64,000 nucleotides of DNA. It comes from Streptomyces sp. DG2A-72. Lineage in GTDB: Bacteria > Actinomycetota > Actinomycetes > Streptomycetales > Streptomycetaceae. This document shows positions 26,302-33,617 of the stretch, in pieces. Position 1 is the first letter of the stretch, and every line of letters begins with the position of its first letter. The translations under genes and the position numbers were made by a program. The stretch spans positions 3,682,001 to 3,746,000 of the forward strand of contig NZ_JASTLC010000001.1 in NCBI RefSeq assembly GCF_030499575.1, read 5' to 3'. Below the pieces are notes generated by a model. It had not been told where the DNA came from. It did no database searches and saw nothing but the letters and a program-made list of their open reading frames with translations.

Positions 26302-27388
26302 GCTGCGCGGCCCCGACGTACCGGCCAAGGCACTGGACGCCCGTGCCCTGGCCGCACTCGCCGCCAACCCCGGCTGCAAGCGGCGCGCGATCCTCGACGG
26401 CGCCGGGGTGAACAAGGCGGCGCTGGCGAGCGCGCTGGGTGCCCCGTCGGCCTTCGGGCAGTCGCAGTTCGCGTTCGTCCGGGGCAACGCGTTCGAGGCG
26501 AAGGTCAAGGCCGACGGTGGTGCGGAGCTGCTGCGGCTGGTGCACGAGAAGCTGGACCGAGGCGCCGAACCGCCCGCACGCGCGCACGTGCCCGACCTGT
26601 CCGCGATCGGCCCCGAGGGGCGGTCCGCGCGTACGGCGCTGGCGCTGCGCGAGGCCGTCGAGGCCGGTGACTGGACGCTGCTCGACCATCCGATGCTCGC
26701 CCTCGACGTCGCGGGGTCGCCCGCCTTCCTGGAGCCGGACGCGGTGGTCGTGCACCCGGACGGCAGCTGGACGGTCGTAGAGATCAAGTCCTTCCCGATG
26801 CTGGACGGCTCGGCGGACCCGGCGAAGGTGGGCGCGGCAGCCCGCCAGGCCGCGGTGTACGTACTGGCACTGGAGCAGGTCGCGGTCCGCCTCACCCCTG
26901 CCCCGCGCGTACGCCATCGGGTGCTGCTGGTCTGCCCGAAGGACTTCTCCAACCTGCCCACGGCGTCCGCCGTCGACGTACGCAAGCAGCGCGCGGTGAC
27001 CGGCCGCCAGCTGGCCCGGCTGACCCGCATCCAGGACATCGCCGACGCGCTCCCCGAGAACACCTGCTTCTCCCCCGAGCTGCCCGCCGCCGAACTGACC
27101 GCGGCCGTCGAGTCGGTTCCGGCGACCTACGCGCCCGAGTGCCTGTCCGCCTGCGAGCTGGCCTTCCACTGCCGTGACCGCTCCCGCGCGGCCGGCGCGG
27201 TGACCTCCCTCGGCCGTTCGGTACGGGCCGAGCTGGGCGGTCTGACGACGGTCGGGGACGTGCTCGCGGCGGCCCGCGGCGAGGCCGGCGACCCGGACGA
27301 CCCGGCGGTGGCGGCGCTGCGCCGGGCGGCGGAGCTGCGGGCGGAGGCGCTCGACCGGCGCGTGGGGGAGGCCGCCCCGTGTCGCTGA
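26198..27388 (+). CDS. RecB/Cas4/Dna2-type nuclease with Fe-S cysteine set (operon gene 1)
   Basis: The product, about 396 residues from GTG 26198 (GTG 26252 is an alternative), has the motifs of the PD-(D/E)XK RecB-like nuclease family: RGNAFEAKVK (92-104), D181 in FLEPDAVVV, E195 and K197 in WTVVEIKSFP, and the QxxxY element Q217/Y221. Four cysteines are arranged as in Cas4, AddB and Dna2 nucleases: C60 (NPGCKRR) before the domain and C315-x3-C319-x5-C325 after it (ECLSACELAFHCRD), which in those families bind a 4Fe-4S cluster. It should cut single-stranded DNA ends. It overlaps operon gene 2 by 10 bases. A repair or defence role is inferred from partnership with the helicase gene. Confidence 0.8.
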   Translation: MSEFHGSASPGSDPEPSRVPPPRTRGTALRHRLAELRGPDVPAKALDARALAALAANPGCKRRAILDGAGVNKAALASALGAPSAFGQSQFAFVRGNAFEAKVKADGGAELLRLVHEKLDRGAEPPARAHVPDLSAIGPEGRSARTALALREAVEAGDWTLLDHPMLALDVAGSPAFLEPDAVVVHPDGSWTVVEIKSFPMLDGSADPAKVGAAARQAAVYVLALEQVAVRLTPAPRVRHRVLLVCPKDFSNLPTASAVDVRKQRAVTGRQLARLTRIQDIADALPENTCFSPELPAAELTAAVESVPATYAPECLSACELAFHCRDRSRAAGAVTSLGRSVRAELGGLTTVGDVLAAARGEAGDPDDPAVAALRRAAELRAEALDRRVGEAAPCR

Positions 27389-28968
27389 TCTCCACCCTCG
27401 CCCGCCTCGAAGCCGTCGCCACCGGTCACGCCCGGCCCGCCGCCACGGTCCGGCACCGGCATCTGTCCGATCACCCCCTGGTCTTCGTGCCGCTCACCAC
27501 GGCCGGTGAGGCCGGCGCCCCGCTCGGCGCGCTGGTGGGCACCGACCGGGACGTGCCGCGCCTGCTGGTCGTACCGCAGCCGCGCGACCGTGACCTCAGG
27601 TTCGCGTTCCTGGCGGAGCTGGCGGATGTCGTGCTGCCGTATGTCGACGGGTACGCCGAGGCGGTCGAGGCCGCCGAGCGCTCCGAGACGGACCCCGAGA
27701 CCGGCAAGCGGGTCAAGGTCGAGGTCGAACTGTGCGCGGACGCCCCGCAGTTGATCGTCCCGAGCCGCACGGGCGTCGATTTCGTACGACTGCTGGGACG
27801 CTCCATGCGCTTTCGGCGCACGGCGGAACAGGACCCGGAGACCCCGTACCCCGCACCGCCCCGGGTCCCGCTGCTCGGCCGGTGGCTGACCCACTTCGGG
27901 GAGCGGGCCCGCGTGCCCGGCTCCTCCCTGCTGCTGGCCATGACGGACGTGCTGGCCCGGCACTGGGCGACCGGCCAGTCCAGCCTCGAGGACCAGCACC
28001 TCGGCGCGCTGCTCGCGTGGATCGACCCTCCGGAGGACGAGTCGGGAGCCGAGGCCGCGCTGCGGGCCGAGCTGGCGCGGGACCGGCAGGGCCAGCTGCT
28101 GTGCCCGCCCGCCGGTCCGGCCACCGACCCGGCGTTCGACAACAAGCTGCTCGCGCCCGCCATCGAGCGCTACGACCGTGCGCGCACCGCCCTCGCCGCC
28201 GCCGAGGACGGTCTGGAGGCGGACGACCGGCTCGGTGAACTCACCGCTGCCGAGCGGGAGATCCGCGACCTGGTGCTGAGCCGTACGCTGCCCACCTGGC
28301 AGAAGGTCTGGCAGGGCCTCGACCTGCTGCGAGCCCTGCCCGCCGGCGCACACATCGAGGAGCGGTGGACGCGCGACCGCTGGTCCTTCACCGCCCACCG
28401 CGACCGGATCGTGGCCGGCGAGCCCCCGCAGCCGCGCCGCGACGACGCGGTCACCGCGGCCAACAAGCTCGCCGCGCGCGAACGGGAACAGGCCCGTCTG
28501 GAGGCCCAGGAGGCGCTCGACGACCCGCTGGTGATGGCCGGGCGGCGGCTGTCCGGAGAGGCGTTCGCGGGCGAGGTCACGGATGTCGTCATGGCGTACA
28601 GCGAGAGCAAGCGCCCCAGCCCGCGCCCGCTGATCACGGTCCGCACCGACGACCGGCCGCATCTCGGTGAGCGGGTGAAGGTCTACCGGTCGCTGGGCGG
28701 GAAGCCGCAGGCGACGGAGTTCGTCGAGCGCGCGGGGGACGATCTGATCGTGCTGCGGATCCTCGACAAGATGGGCCGCGGCAAGGTGCCGGAGGAAGGT
28801 TCGGTGCCGGACAAGGGCGACGCGGTCTGCTTCACGCTCTTCGAGCACGAACAGCGGGGCGGCGCCAAGCTGCCCGACCCCGAGCAGACCCCGTGGACCC
28901 ATGGCGGGCCGCCGGGCGAGGCGGTCCTCCCCGAGGCCGACCCGATGACCGCGGAGGACGTGCTGTGA
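27379..28968 (+). CDS. Hypothetical protein of the nuclease-helicase operon (gene 2)
   Basis: The 529-residue product is not recognised. It is soluble, acidic and rich in Arg/Glu/Ala. A long helical, charged section (about 285-390, with VTAANKLAAREREQARLEAQ) may form a coiled coil or stalk. It is followed by a beta-rich section (about 390-490, VMAYSESKRPSPRPLITVRT, RVKVYRSLGGKP, DDLIVLRILDKMG). A stalk plus barrel is what SF1B helicases such as Dna2 and Upf1 carry inside their first motor domain and what the gene 3 helicase appears to lack. GTG 27379 has GGGGGAGG 7 bases upstream. Both ends overlap the neighbouring genes, so the three proteins are probably made in fixed ratio. The domain reading is a hypothesis. 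Confidence 0.75.
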   Translation: MSLISTLARLEAVATGHARPAATVRHRHLSDHPLVFVPLTTAGEAGAPLGALVGTDRDVPRLLVVPQPRDRDLRFAFLAELADVVLPYVDGYAEAVEAAERSETDPETGKRVKVEVELCADAPQLIVPSRTGVDFVRLLGRSMRFRRTAEQDPETPYPAPPRVPLLGRWLTHFGERARVPGSSLLLAMTDVLARHWATGQSSLEDQHLGALLAWIDPPEDESGAEAALRAELARDRQGQLLCPPAGPATDPAFDNKLLAPAIERYDRARTALAAAEDGLEADDRLGELTAAEREIRDLVLSRTLPTWQKVWQGLDLLRALPAGAHIEERWTRDRWSFTAHRDRIVAGEPPQPRRDDAVTAANKLAAREREQARLEAQEALDDPLVMAGRRLSGEAFAGEVTDVVMAYSESKRPSPRPLITVRTDDRPHLGERVKVYRSLGGKPQATEFVERAGDDLIVLRILDKMGRGKVPEEGSVPDKGDAVCFTLFEHEQRGGAKLPDPEQTPWTHGGPPGEAVLPEADPMTAEDVL

Positions 28969-30305
28969 CGGCCCAGGCCGCTTTCGACCCGGGTGCGGAG
29001 GCCGCCCGCGCCACCGACGCAATCCTCGCCGACACCCTGCACGGCACCCACCGGGGCGTCGTCGTCGACTCCCCTCCCGGCGCCGGCAAGTCCACGCTCG
29101 TCGTCCGTGCGGCACTGGAACTCGCCGATGCCGGGCGCCCGTTGATGGTCGTCGCGCAGACGAACGCCCAGGTCGACGACCTGGTGCTGAGACTCGCCGA
29201 GAAGAACCCCGAGCTGCCGGTCGGCCGGCTGCACAGCAGCGACACCGACCCGTACGACAAGGCGCTGGACGACCTGCCGCAGGTACGGAAGTCCGCGAAG
29301 GCCGCCGACCTGACCGGCCTCCCGGTCGTGATCTCGACGGGCGCCAAGTGGGCGCACGTCAAGGTCGACGAGCCATGGCGGCACGCGATCGTCGACGAGG
29401 CGTACCAGATGCGCTCGGACGCGCTGCTCGCCGTGGCCGGGCTGTTCGAGCGGGCGCTGTTCGTGGGCGACCCCGGGCAGCTGGACCCGTTCTCGATCGT
29501 GGGCAGCGAGCAGTGGGCGGGCCTGTCGTACGACCCGTCGGGCTCCGCCGTGACCACCCTGCTCGCGCACAACCCCGAGCTGCCGCAGCACCGCCTCCCG
29601 GTCTCCTGGCGGCTCCCGGCGTCCGCGGCGCCCCTGGTGTCGGACGCCTTCTACCCGTACACGCCGTTCCGCAGCGGCACGGACCACGGCGACCGGCGGC
29701 TGAGCTTCGCGGTCCCCTCGGACGGCTCCGGCCCCGACCGGGTGATCGACGAGGCGGCCGCATCGGGCTGGGGCCTGCTGGAGCTGCCCGCCCGGCGCAC
29801 TCCGCGCACCGATCCGGAGGCGGTGCGGGCCGTGGCGACGGTCGTACGGCGACTGCTGGACCGGGGCGGTGCGGCCACGTCGGAGCGGTCGGACGGACCG
29901 GCACCCCTGACCGCCGACCGGATCGCGGTCGGCACGGCACACCGGGACCAGGCGGCGGCGATACGGGCGGCGCTGGGCGAGCTGGGTGTCGCCGATGTCA
30001 CCGTGGACACGGCAAACCGGCTCCAGGGGCGGGAGTACGACGTGACGGTGATCCTCCATCCCCTGTCCGGGCGTCCCGACGCGACCGCGTTCCATCTGGA
30101 GACCGGACGGCTCTGCGTCCTCACCTCCCGCCACCGGCACGCGTGCATCGTGGTCTGCCGGGCCGGGGTGAGTGACCTGCTGGACGAGTATCCGTCGACC
30201 GAGCCGGTGCAGCTGGGGACTGTCGTGAAGTTCCCCGACGGCTGGGAGGCGAACCACGCGGTGCTGGCGCATCTGGCCGAGCGACGGGTGGCGTGGCGGC
30301 CGTGA
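28965..30305 (+). CDS. SF1 (Dna2/Upf1-like) DNA helicase (operon gene 3)
   Basis: The 446-residue protein contains a full set of superfamily 1 helicase motifs: I SPPGAGKST (36-44), Ia VVAQTNAQVDDLVLRL, II IVDEA (142-146), III FVGDPGQLDP (167-176), IV VSWRLP, V VDTANRLQGREYDVTVI (347-363) and VI VLTSRHRHACIV. The motif V form with QGREYD and the short spacing match the Dna2/Upf1/RecD2-like SF1B branch. The gap between Ia and II is only about 65 residues, too short to hold the usual 1B barrel and stalk. GTG overlaps the gene 2 stop as GTGA with GGAGG 7 bases upstream. The last 73 bases are duplicated at 30404-30476. Confidence 0.85.
   Translation: MTAQAAFDPGAEAARATDAILADTLHGTHRGVVVDSPPGAGKSTLVVRAALELADAGRPLMVVAQTNAQVDDLVLRLAEKNPELPVGRLHSSDTDPYDKALDDLPQVRKSAKAADLTGLPVVISTGAKWAHVKVDEPWRHAIVDEAYQMRSDALLAVAGLFERALFVGDPGQLDPFSIVGSEQWAGLSYDPSGSAVTTLLAHNPELPQHRLPVSWRLPASAAPLVSDAFYPYTPFRSGTDHGDRRLSFAVPSDGSGPDRVIDEAAASGWGLLELPARRTPRTDPEAVRAVATVVRRLLDRGGAATSERSDGPAPLTADRIAVGTAHRDQAAAIRAALGELGVADVTVDTANRLQGREYDVTVILHPLSGRPDATAFHLETGRLCVLTSRHRHACIVVCRAGVSDLLDEYPSTEPVQLGTVVKFPDGWEANHAVLAHLAERRVAWRP
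30233..30305. repeat. 73-bp direct repeat, copy 1 (3' end of helicase gene)
   Basis: The sequence from CCCCGACGGCTGGGAGGCGA to the stop codon GCGGCCGTGA is repeated at 30404-30476 with a single mismatch, offset by exactly 171 bases. Copy 1 encodes the native helicase C-terminus PDGWEANHAVLAHLAERRVA and WRP. Confidence 0.97.
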
Positions 30306-30403
30306 CCAGCTCCCGGGCAGTGCACCAGCAAGCACCGCAGACGACGACGCCCCACCACCGGACGGAGTCCGGCACGCCGCCGGAGGCGGCCAATGAATAC
30401 AGC

Positions 30404-30476
30404 CCCCGACGGCTGGGAGGCGAACCACGCGGTGCTGGCGCATCTGGCCGAGCGGCGGGTGGCGTGGCGGCCGTGA
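30404..30476. repeat. 73-bp direct repeat, copy 2 (duplicated helicase tail)
   Basis: This copy lies in the intergenic region behind the helicase gene. It sits in frame behind an ATG at 30393, giving a 27-codon open frame MNTAPDGWEANHAVLAHLAE..., but there is no ribosome site, so it is probably silent. The 98 bases between the copies (30306-30403) show no gene. Confidence 0.95.
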
Positions 30477-30585
30477 TGCCTGTGCCGGTGCCATGTGCCG
30501 CAGGCCCACTTGCGGAGGCGCGAGACAATGGACGGTGGCCCTCTCCACAGGCCGGTCGTCAATGACGTACGAGGAGGAGACAGAC

Positions 30586-30957
30586 ATGGCGGAGCCCACG
30601 CCGCGTCGGAACGAACCGCGGCTACGCCCCGCGCCCCTGCTCTTCGAGCCCGCGCAGGTGGCAGACGATCCGGAGCACTTCTTCGATCTGGAGTCGATCG
30701 AGGATCCACGCGCGTTGCTGGCGCGGGCGACGGAGCTGACGCAGGCGTTTCGGGCGGCGACGGATCGTGCGGTGGAGTTTCAGGCGATCGCGGCTGCGCA
30801 GTTGGCGGATCCTCGGCGGTTTGATCGGCTGACGGCCGCGGATATCGCTGAGCGGGCCGAGTGGACCGAGGACTACGCGAAGAAGATGGTCGAGTTCGGG
30901 CGGGACCTTTTGCGAGGGGTCGCCGGGGATGGGCAGGGAACTGCGGATCCGGTGTGA
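30586..30957 (+). CDS. Small conserved-type hypothetical protein
   Basis: The 123-residue acidic protein is unrecognised. It begins MAEPTPRRNEPRLRPAPLLF and is mostly helical, with SIEDPRALLARATELTQAFR, a central AVEFQAIAAAQLADPRRFDR and LTAADIAERAEWTEDYAKKM, the last segment resembling a helix-turn-helix or helical bundle. No membrane segment is present. The ATG at 30586 has GAGGAGGAG at ideal spacing. It follows the nuclease-helicase operon by 280 bases, with the 73-bp duplication between them, so it probably has its own promoter. Function unknown. Confidence 0.65.
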   Translation: MAEPTPRRNEPRLRPAPLLFEPAQVADDPEHFFDLESIEDPRALLARATELTQAFRAATDRAVEFQAIAAAQLADPRRFDRLTAADIAERAEWTEDYAKKMVEFGRDLLRGVAGDGQGTADPV

Positions 30958-30982
30958 GTGACGTGAACGTTGGCGGGGGCGG

Positions 30983-31070
30983 GATGGGTCGCGCGGCCCG
31001 GCGCTGACGGGGTGCCGCCTGCGCGCCCACCCGTGCCGCCCCAGGCGGTACGCATGCCCGCAGCTTGGCG
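30983..31070. repeat. Dispersed intergenic repeat, copy B (inverted relative to copy A)
   Basis: Reverse complement of the element at 22225-22309, with the same core (ACGCATGCCCGCAGC on this strand). It has a 2-base insertion (GCGCGC for GCGC). It fills most of the gap between the small gene at 30586 and the primase/polymerase-like gene at 31200. Confidence 0.85.
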
Positions 31071-31199
31071 GGAGGGCGACCCCCGGCTTGGCGCGGCGGC
31101 ATATGCCAGGCGGGCAAGGTACTCCCTCCCGTTGCTCCCTGTCTCCGTTTCCGGCAACCCTCCGGGACTGCCTGCTCACCGGCGGTAGATCTGGACGGT

Positions 31200-31790
31200 A
31201 TGAGCCGCAGCACCCGCCATGAGACGTTGTCCGATCGATTCGACGTATCCGGTGTCACCGCGGACGGTGCCGCGTGGCTGGCGTCGGCCGGTGCGTACCC
31301 GCGGAGCGCTCTCGCGCTGTGGGAGGAGCGGCCGGACGCGCCGGTCGTGCTGCCGTGCGGTACTGCCTTCGATGTCGTGAGCGTGCCCGCGATCTTCGGG
31401 CGCCAGATGCTGGACCGGTTGTGGAACGAGGGGCCGGGGTCCGGGCCGGTCGCGGCGTTCCGGGGGCGGATGCTGCTGTTCGCCGAGCCGGGTACGGCAC
31501 AGCGGCTGCCGTCGCTGCTGGAATGGGAGGAGTGCGCCGGCCGTACCGGTGGAATCCCGCCACTGCTCTGTCACGGCAATGGTGACGCCGTGACCCTCCC
31601 CGCACCCCTCGGCGCGGTCGGCCTCCACTCCCGCTGGCTCGTCGCCCCCGACACCCGTCGTCCCTGGCTGCCGGGGCCGGAAATCCTGCTGTGGGCGGCC
31701 GTGCGGGCGGCCCGGACCACCGTACGGATATCGATTTTTCCTCCCGCCGATCAGGATGCTAAGGTCTACGACGTCAGCAGGCGCCGCTAG
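31200..31790 (+). CDS. Primase/polymerase-like (primpol N-domain type) protein
   Basis: The 196-residue product reads MSRSTRHETLSDRFDVSGVT, then WLASAGAYPRSALALWEERP, VLPCGTAFDVVSVPAIFGRQ and ends WAAVRAARTTVRISIFPPAD...VYDVSRRR. This matches actinobacterial proteins annotated as bifunctional DNA primase/polymerase of the short type (recollection), although the catalytic acidic residues cannot be pinpointed here. The frame runs into the downstream tRNA-Lys: its TAG stop (31788-31790) is formed by bases 8-10 of the tRNA. The ATG at 31200 lacks a strong ribosome site. Confidence 0.6.
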   Translation: MSRSTRHETLSDRFDVSGVTADGAAWLASAGAYPRSALALWEERPDAPVVLPCGTAFDVVSVPAIFGRQMLDRLWNEGPGSGPVAAFRGRMLLFAEPGTAQRLPSLLEWEECAGRTGGIPPLLCHGNGDAVTLPAPLGAVGLHSRWLVAPDTRRPWLPGPEILLWAAVRAARTTVRISIFPPADQDAKVYDVSRRR

Positions 31791-31854
31791 CTCAGTTGGT
31801 TAGAGCAGCTGACTCTTAATCAGCGGGTCCGGGGTTCGAGTCCCTGGCGGCGCA
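31781..31854 (+). tRNA. tRNA-Lys (CTT anticodon), copy 1
   Basis: Acceptor GCGCCGC pairs with GCGGCGC, with discriminator A73 (31854). The D arm is GCTCAGTTGGTTAGAGC, the anticodon loop CTCTTAA gives CTT (reads AAG), and the T arm contains GGTTCGAGTCC. CCA is not encoded. Two further copies in this window (49898 and 55875) are identical over 74 bases. TAAGGT 16-21 bases upstream is shared with copy 3 and is the likely -10 box. The stop codon of the preceding gene lies within the tRNA. Confidence 0.97.
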
Positions 31855-31862
31855 CCGACCGG

Positions 31863-31892
31863 AAGGCCTCCCACTCAGGTGGGGGGCCTTTT
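31863..31892 (+). terminator. Rho-independent terminator after tRNA-Lys copy 1
   Basis: AAGGCCTCCCAC (31863-31874), loop TCAG, GTGGGGGGCCTT (31879-31890) followed by TT forms a 12-bp stem with one G-T pair and a short T run. Confidence 0.88.
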
Positions 31893-31914
31893 GCGTGCGC
31901 CCTGGCCGGAGGGA

Positions 31915-33228
31915 TCACGCGCCCGTGATCTTCACCGTCCACGCCCCCGCCGCCGTCCGCCCCTCCACCTCCACCCGGACCCCTTCGCCCGGCACCGTGA
32001 AGGTCTCGCCGAGGGCGACCGGAGCGTCCGCGAGGGGTGGGTAAACCGAGTTCGCCCAGCAGGCCTCGGTGCGGGGGTGGGCGTCGATGACCTGGATCGG
32101 GCCGCCGCCGGATGCCTCGCCGCTGCGGACGCGGTAGACGAGGATGCCCTGGCGGCAGGCCGTCGCGTCGTTGCCGACGGGACCGCGTGCCTCGAAGGCG
32201 AGGGCCGTGTCGGCGCCGGTGCGGAGGATGGCCACCTTGGTGCCGTGGCCGAGGCCGAAGGACGGGGCGCCCGCGGCGCCGGTCGCCGGGTCGTCCGGGC
32301 CCGCCGCGAGCGGCTCCAGGGTCAGCCGGGTGGGCCCACTGCCCTGCACGCATCTCACCTGACGGCCGTCCAGCCAGCCCAGCTTCCACTTGTGCCAGCC
32401 GAACAGGTCGGGTGCCAGGCCGAATTGGCTGCCCATCAGGTCCCAGTCACCGACGTACGTGTCCCAGTCGCCCTCGTCGTCCGTCGGCCGGTGGTACAGG
32501 TCCGGCAGGTCGAAGACATGCCCGGTCTCATGGGCCAGGACCAGCCGGTCCGGCGGGTGCTGTTCGAAGACCGTGACGACCCGGCGCAGATCCGTGCCGT
32601 CGGCACGCAGCGGGGTCTCCAGGTTGACGACCTTCGTCGCGTCGGAGTCGACGCCGGGAGCGTGCGGATCGGCGACGAAGTACACGATGTCGTAGCGGGA
32701 GAAGTCGACGTGCGGGTCGGCCACCCGCATGGCGTCGCGCAGGAACGCCGCCCGGTGCGCGGAATTCCAGTCGCGCTGTATGGCGTACGACATCGACGAG
32801 TGCGGCATCCGGATCCAGTGCCGGAGCGGGTGCGGGCGCAGGGTGAAGCGGCCGTAGGAGGAGCGTTCGAAGAAGCGGCTGGTGACCGGGAAGTGGTCGG
32901 CGGTCAGCTCGGCGGGGGTGGTCAGCGGAGTGGAGTCCGGGAAGGACAGGAACACCATCACCGCGTCAAGTCGGCGGGCCGGGCGCGGATAGGCGGCGTT
33001 CCAGGTGTCGACGCCCTCCGAGTGATGGGCGTCGGTGCGGTGCAGGGCGCACGAGGCCGGCGAGAAGGGCTCGGCGACCGAGGGGCCCGTGATCAGGGAT
33101 GTCGCGGCGAGCGCGGACATCGTGGTGAACACCGCGGCCGTACTGCGCAGTCGGGGCCGCGCCGCCGCCCAGCCGAACCCTCGGCGGACCCCATGGGTGA
33201 GTCCGGTGAGGGAGAGCTTACGTGGCAC
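31915..33228 (-). CDS. Secreted M6-type metalloprotease
   Basis: The 437-residue protein is exported: a basic N-terminus (VPRKLSLTGLTHGVRRGF) precedes a hydrophobic segment around 30-50 with a likely cleavage near SVAEP. The mature part carries the zinc motif HETGH (233-237) followed by D240 in VFDLPDLY and the Met-turn-like WDLMGSQF, as in M6 (immune inhibitor A-like) peptidases of actinobacteria. A C-terminal beta domain of about 120 residues ends WTVKITGA. It is likely an extracellular zinc protease. GTG 33228 has GGAGG 5 bases before it. It diverges from cdgA across a 389-base gap. Confidence 0.82.
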   Translation of the reverse strand: MPRKLSLTGLTHGVRRGFGWAAARPRLRSTAAVFTTMSALAATSLITGPSVAEPFSPASCALHRTDAHHSEGVDTWNAAYPRPARRLDAVMVFLSFPDSTPLTTPAELTADHFPVTSRFFERSSYGRFTLRPHPLRHWIRMPHSSMSYAIQRDWNSAHRAAFLRDAMRVADPHVDFSRYDIVYFVADPHAPGVDSDATKVVNLETPLRADGTDLRRVVTVFEQHPPDRLVLAHETGHVFDLPDLYHRPTDDEGDWDTYVGDWDLMGSQFGLAPDLFGWHKWKLGWLDGRQVRCVQGSGPTRLTLEPLAAGPDDPATGAAGAPSFGLGHGTKVAILRTGADTALAFEARGPVGNDATACRQGILVYRVRSGEASGGGPIQVIDAHPRTEACWANSVYPPLADAPVALGETFTVPGEGVRVEVEGRTAAGAWTVKITGA

Positions 33229-33617
33229 GGGGACCTCCGGGTGCGGTTCGCGGGACACCGCATCCAGCCTGTGGGAGATTGTCGTACTACGTCCTGTTTG
33301 TCTGGACCAGATGAGTGAGATACCCGAGAGACCGTCAGAAGAGAGGACCAGTGGCAACAGCCGAAGCCGACACCCCCGAATCGCTCACGGAACGTCACAT
33401 GCGGTCGGGGGCCCGAAGAACCCGCCCATGTGCGGGCAGAAACGATCTGCCAGAAAGGCCGGTGCGTCGGGGACACTGGACTGTGGCTGGAAGGGCCCGG
33501 GGCCAGCCTCTATGATCGGCACACTTTCCAGCCCGGACACGGCCCGGAGGCCTTCCTCCCCGGACGGCCATCCCGACGAGACCCATCCGAAGATCGAGTG
33601 CACTGCGGGAGCGAGCG
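33229..33617. promoter_or_regulatory. Divergent region between the M6 protease gene and cdgA
   Basis: This 389-base region should contain both promoters. At 33385-33397 TCACGGAACGTCA has the outer half-sites of a BldD box (TNAC...GTNA) but misses two inner positions; cdgA is a known BldD target in S. coelicolor. A short open frame (33351-33515) with a fair ribosome site is listed separately. No terminator or RNA was seen. Confidence 0.4.
33351..33515 (+). CDS. Possible 54-residue peptide, doubtful
   Basis: GTG at 33351 is preceded by AGAGAGG at good spacing and opens a frame VATAEADTPESLTERHMRSG that ends at 33515. The first 20 residues look like an ordinary protein N-terminus; the rest is Arg/Gly-rich and may be non-coding. 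It could be the stump of a lost gene upstream of cdgA, or a leader. No family was recognised. Confidence 0.25.
   Translation: MATAEADTPESLTERHMRSGARRTRPCAGRNDLPERPVRRGHWTVAGRARGQPL

Noticed and set aside
26198..27388. Cas4 of a CRISPR system
   Set aside because: The motifs fit Cas4-like nucleases, but there is no array or cas1/cas2; the helicase partner points to a Dna2-like role.
30393..30476. A 27-codon gene made of the duplicated helicase tail
   Set aside because: The frame exists only because of the duplication and has no ribosome site.
33385..33397. BldD box before cdgA
   Set aside because: Outer half-sites match, but two inner consensus positions fail and it is over 200 bases from the start; kept only as a candidate to test.
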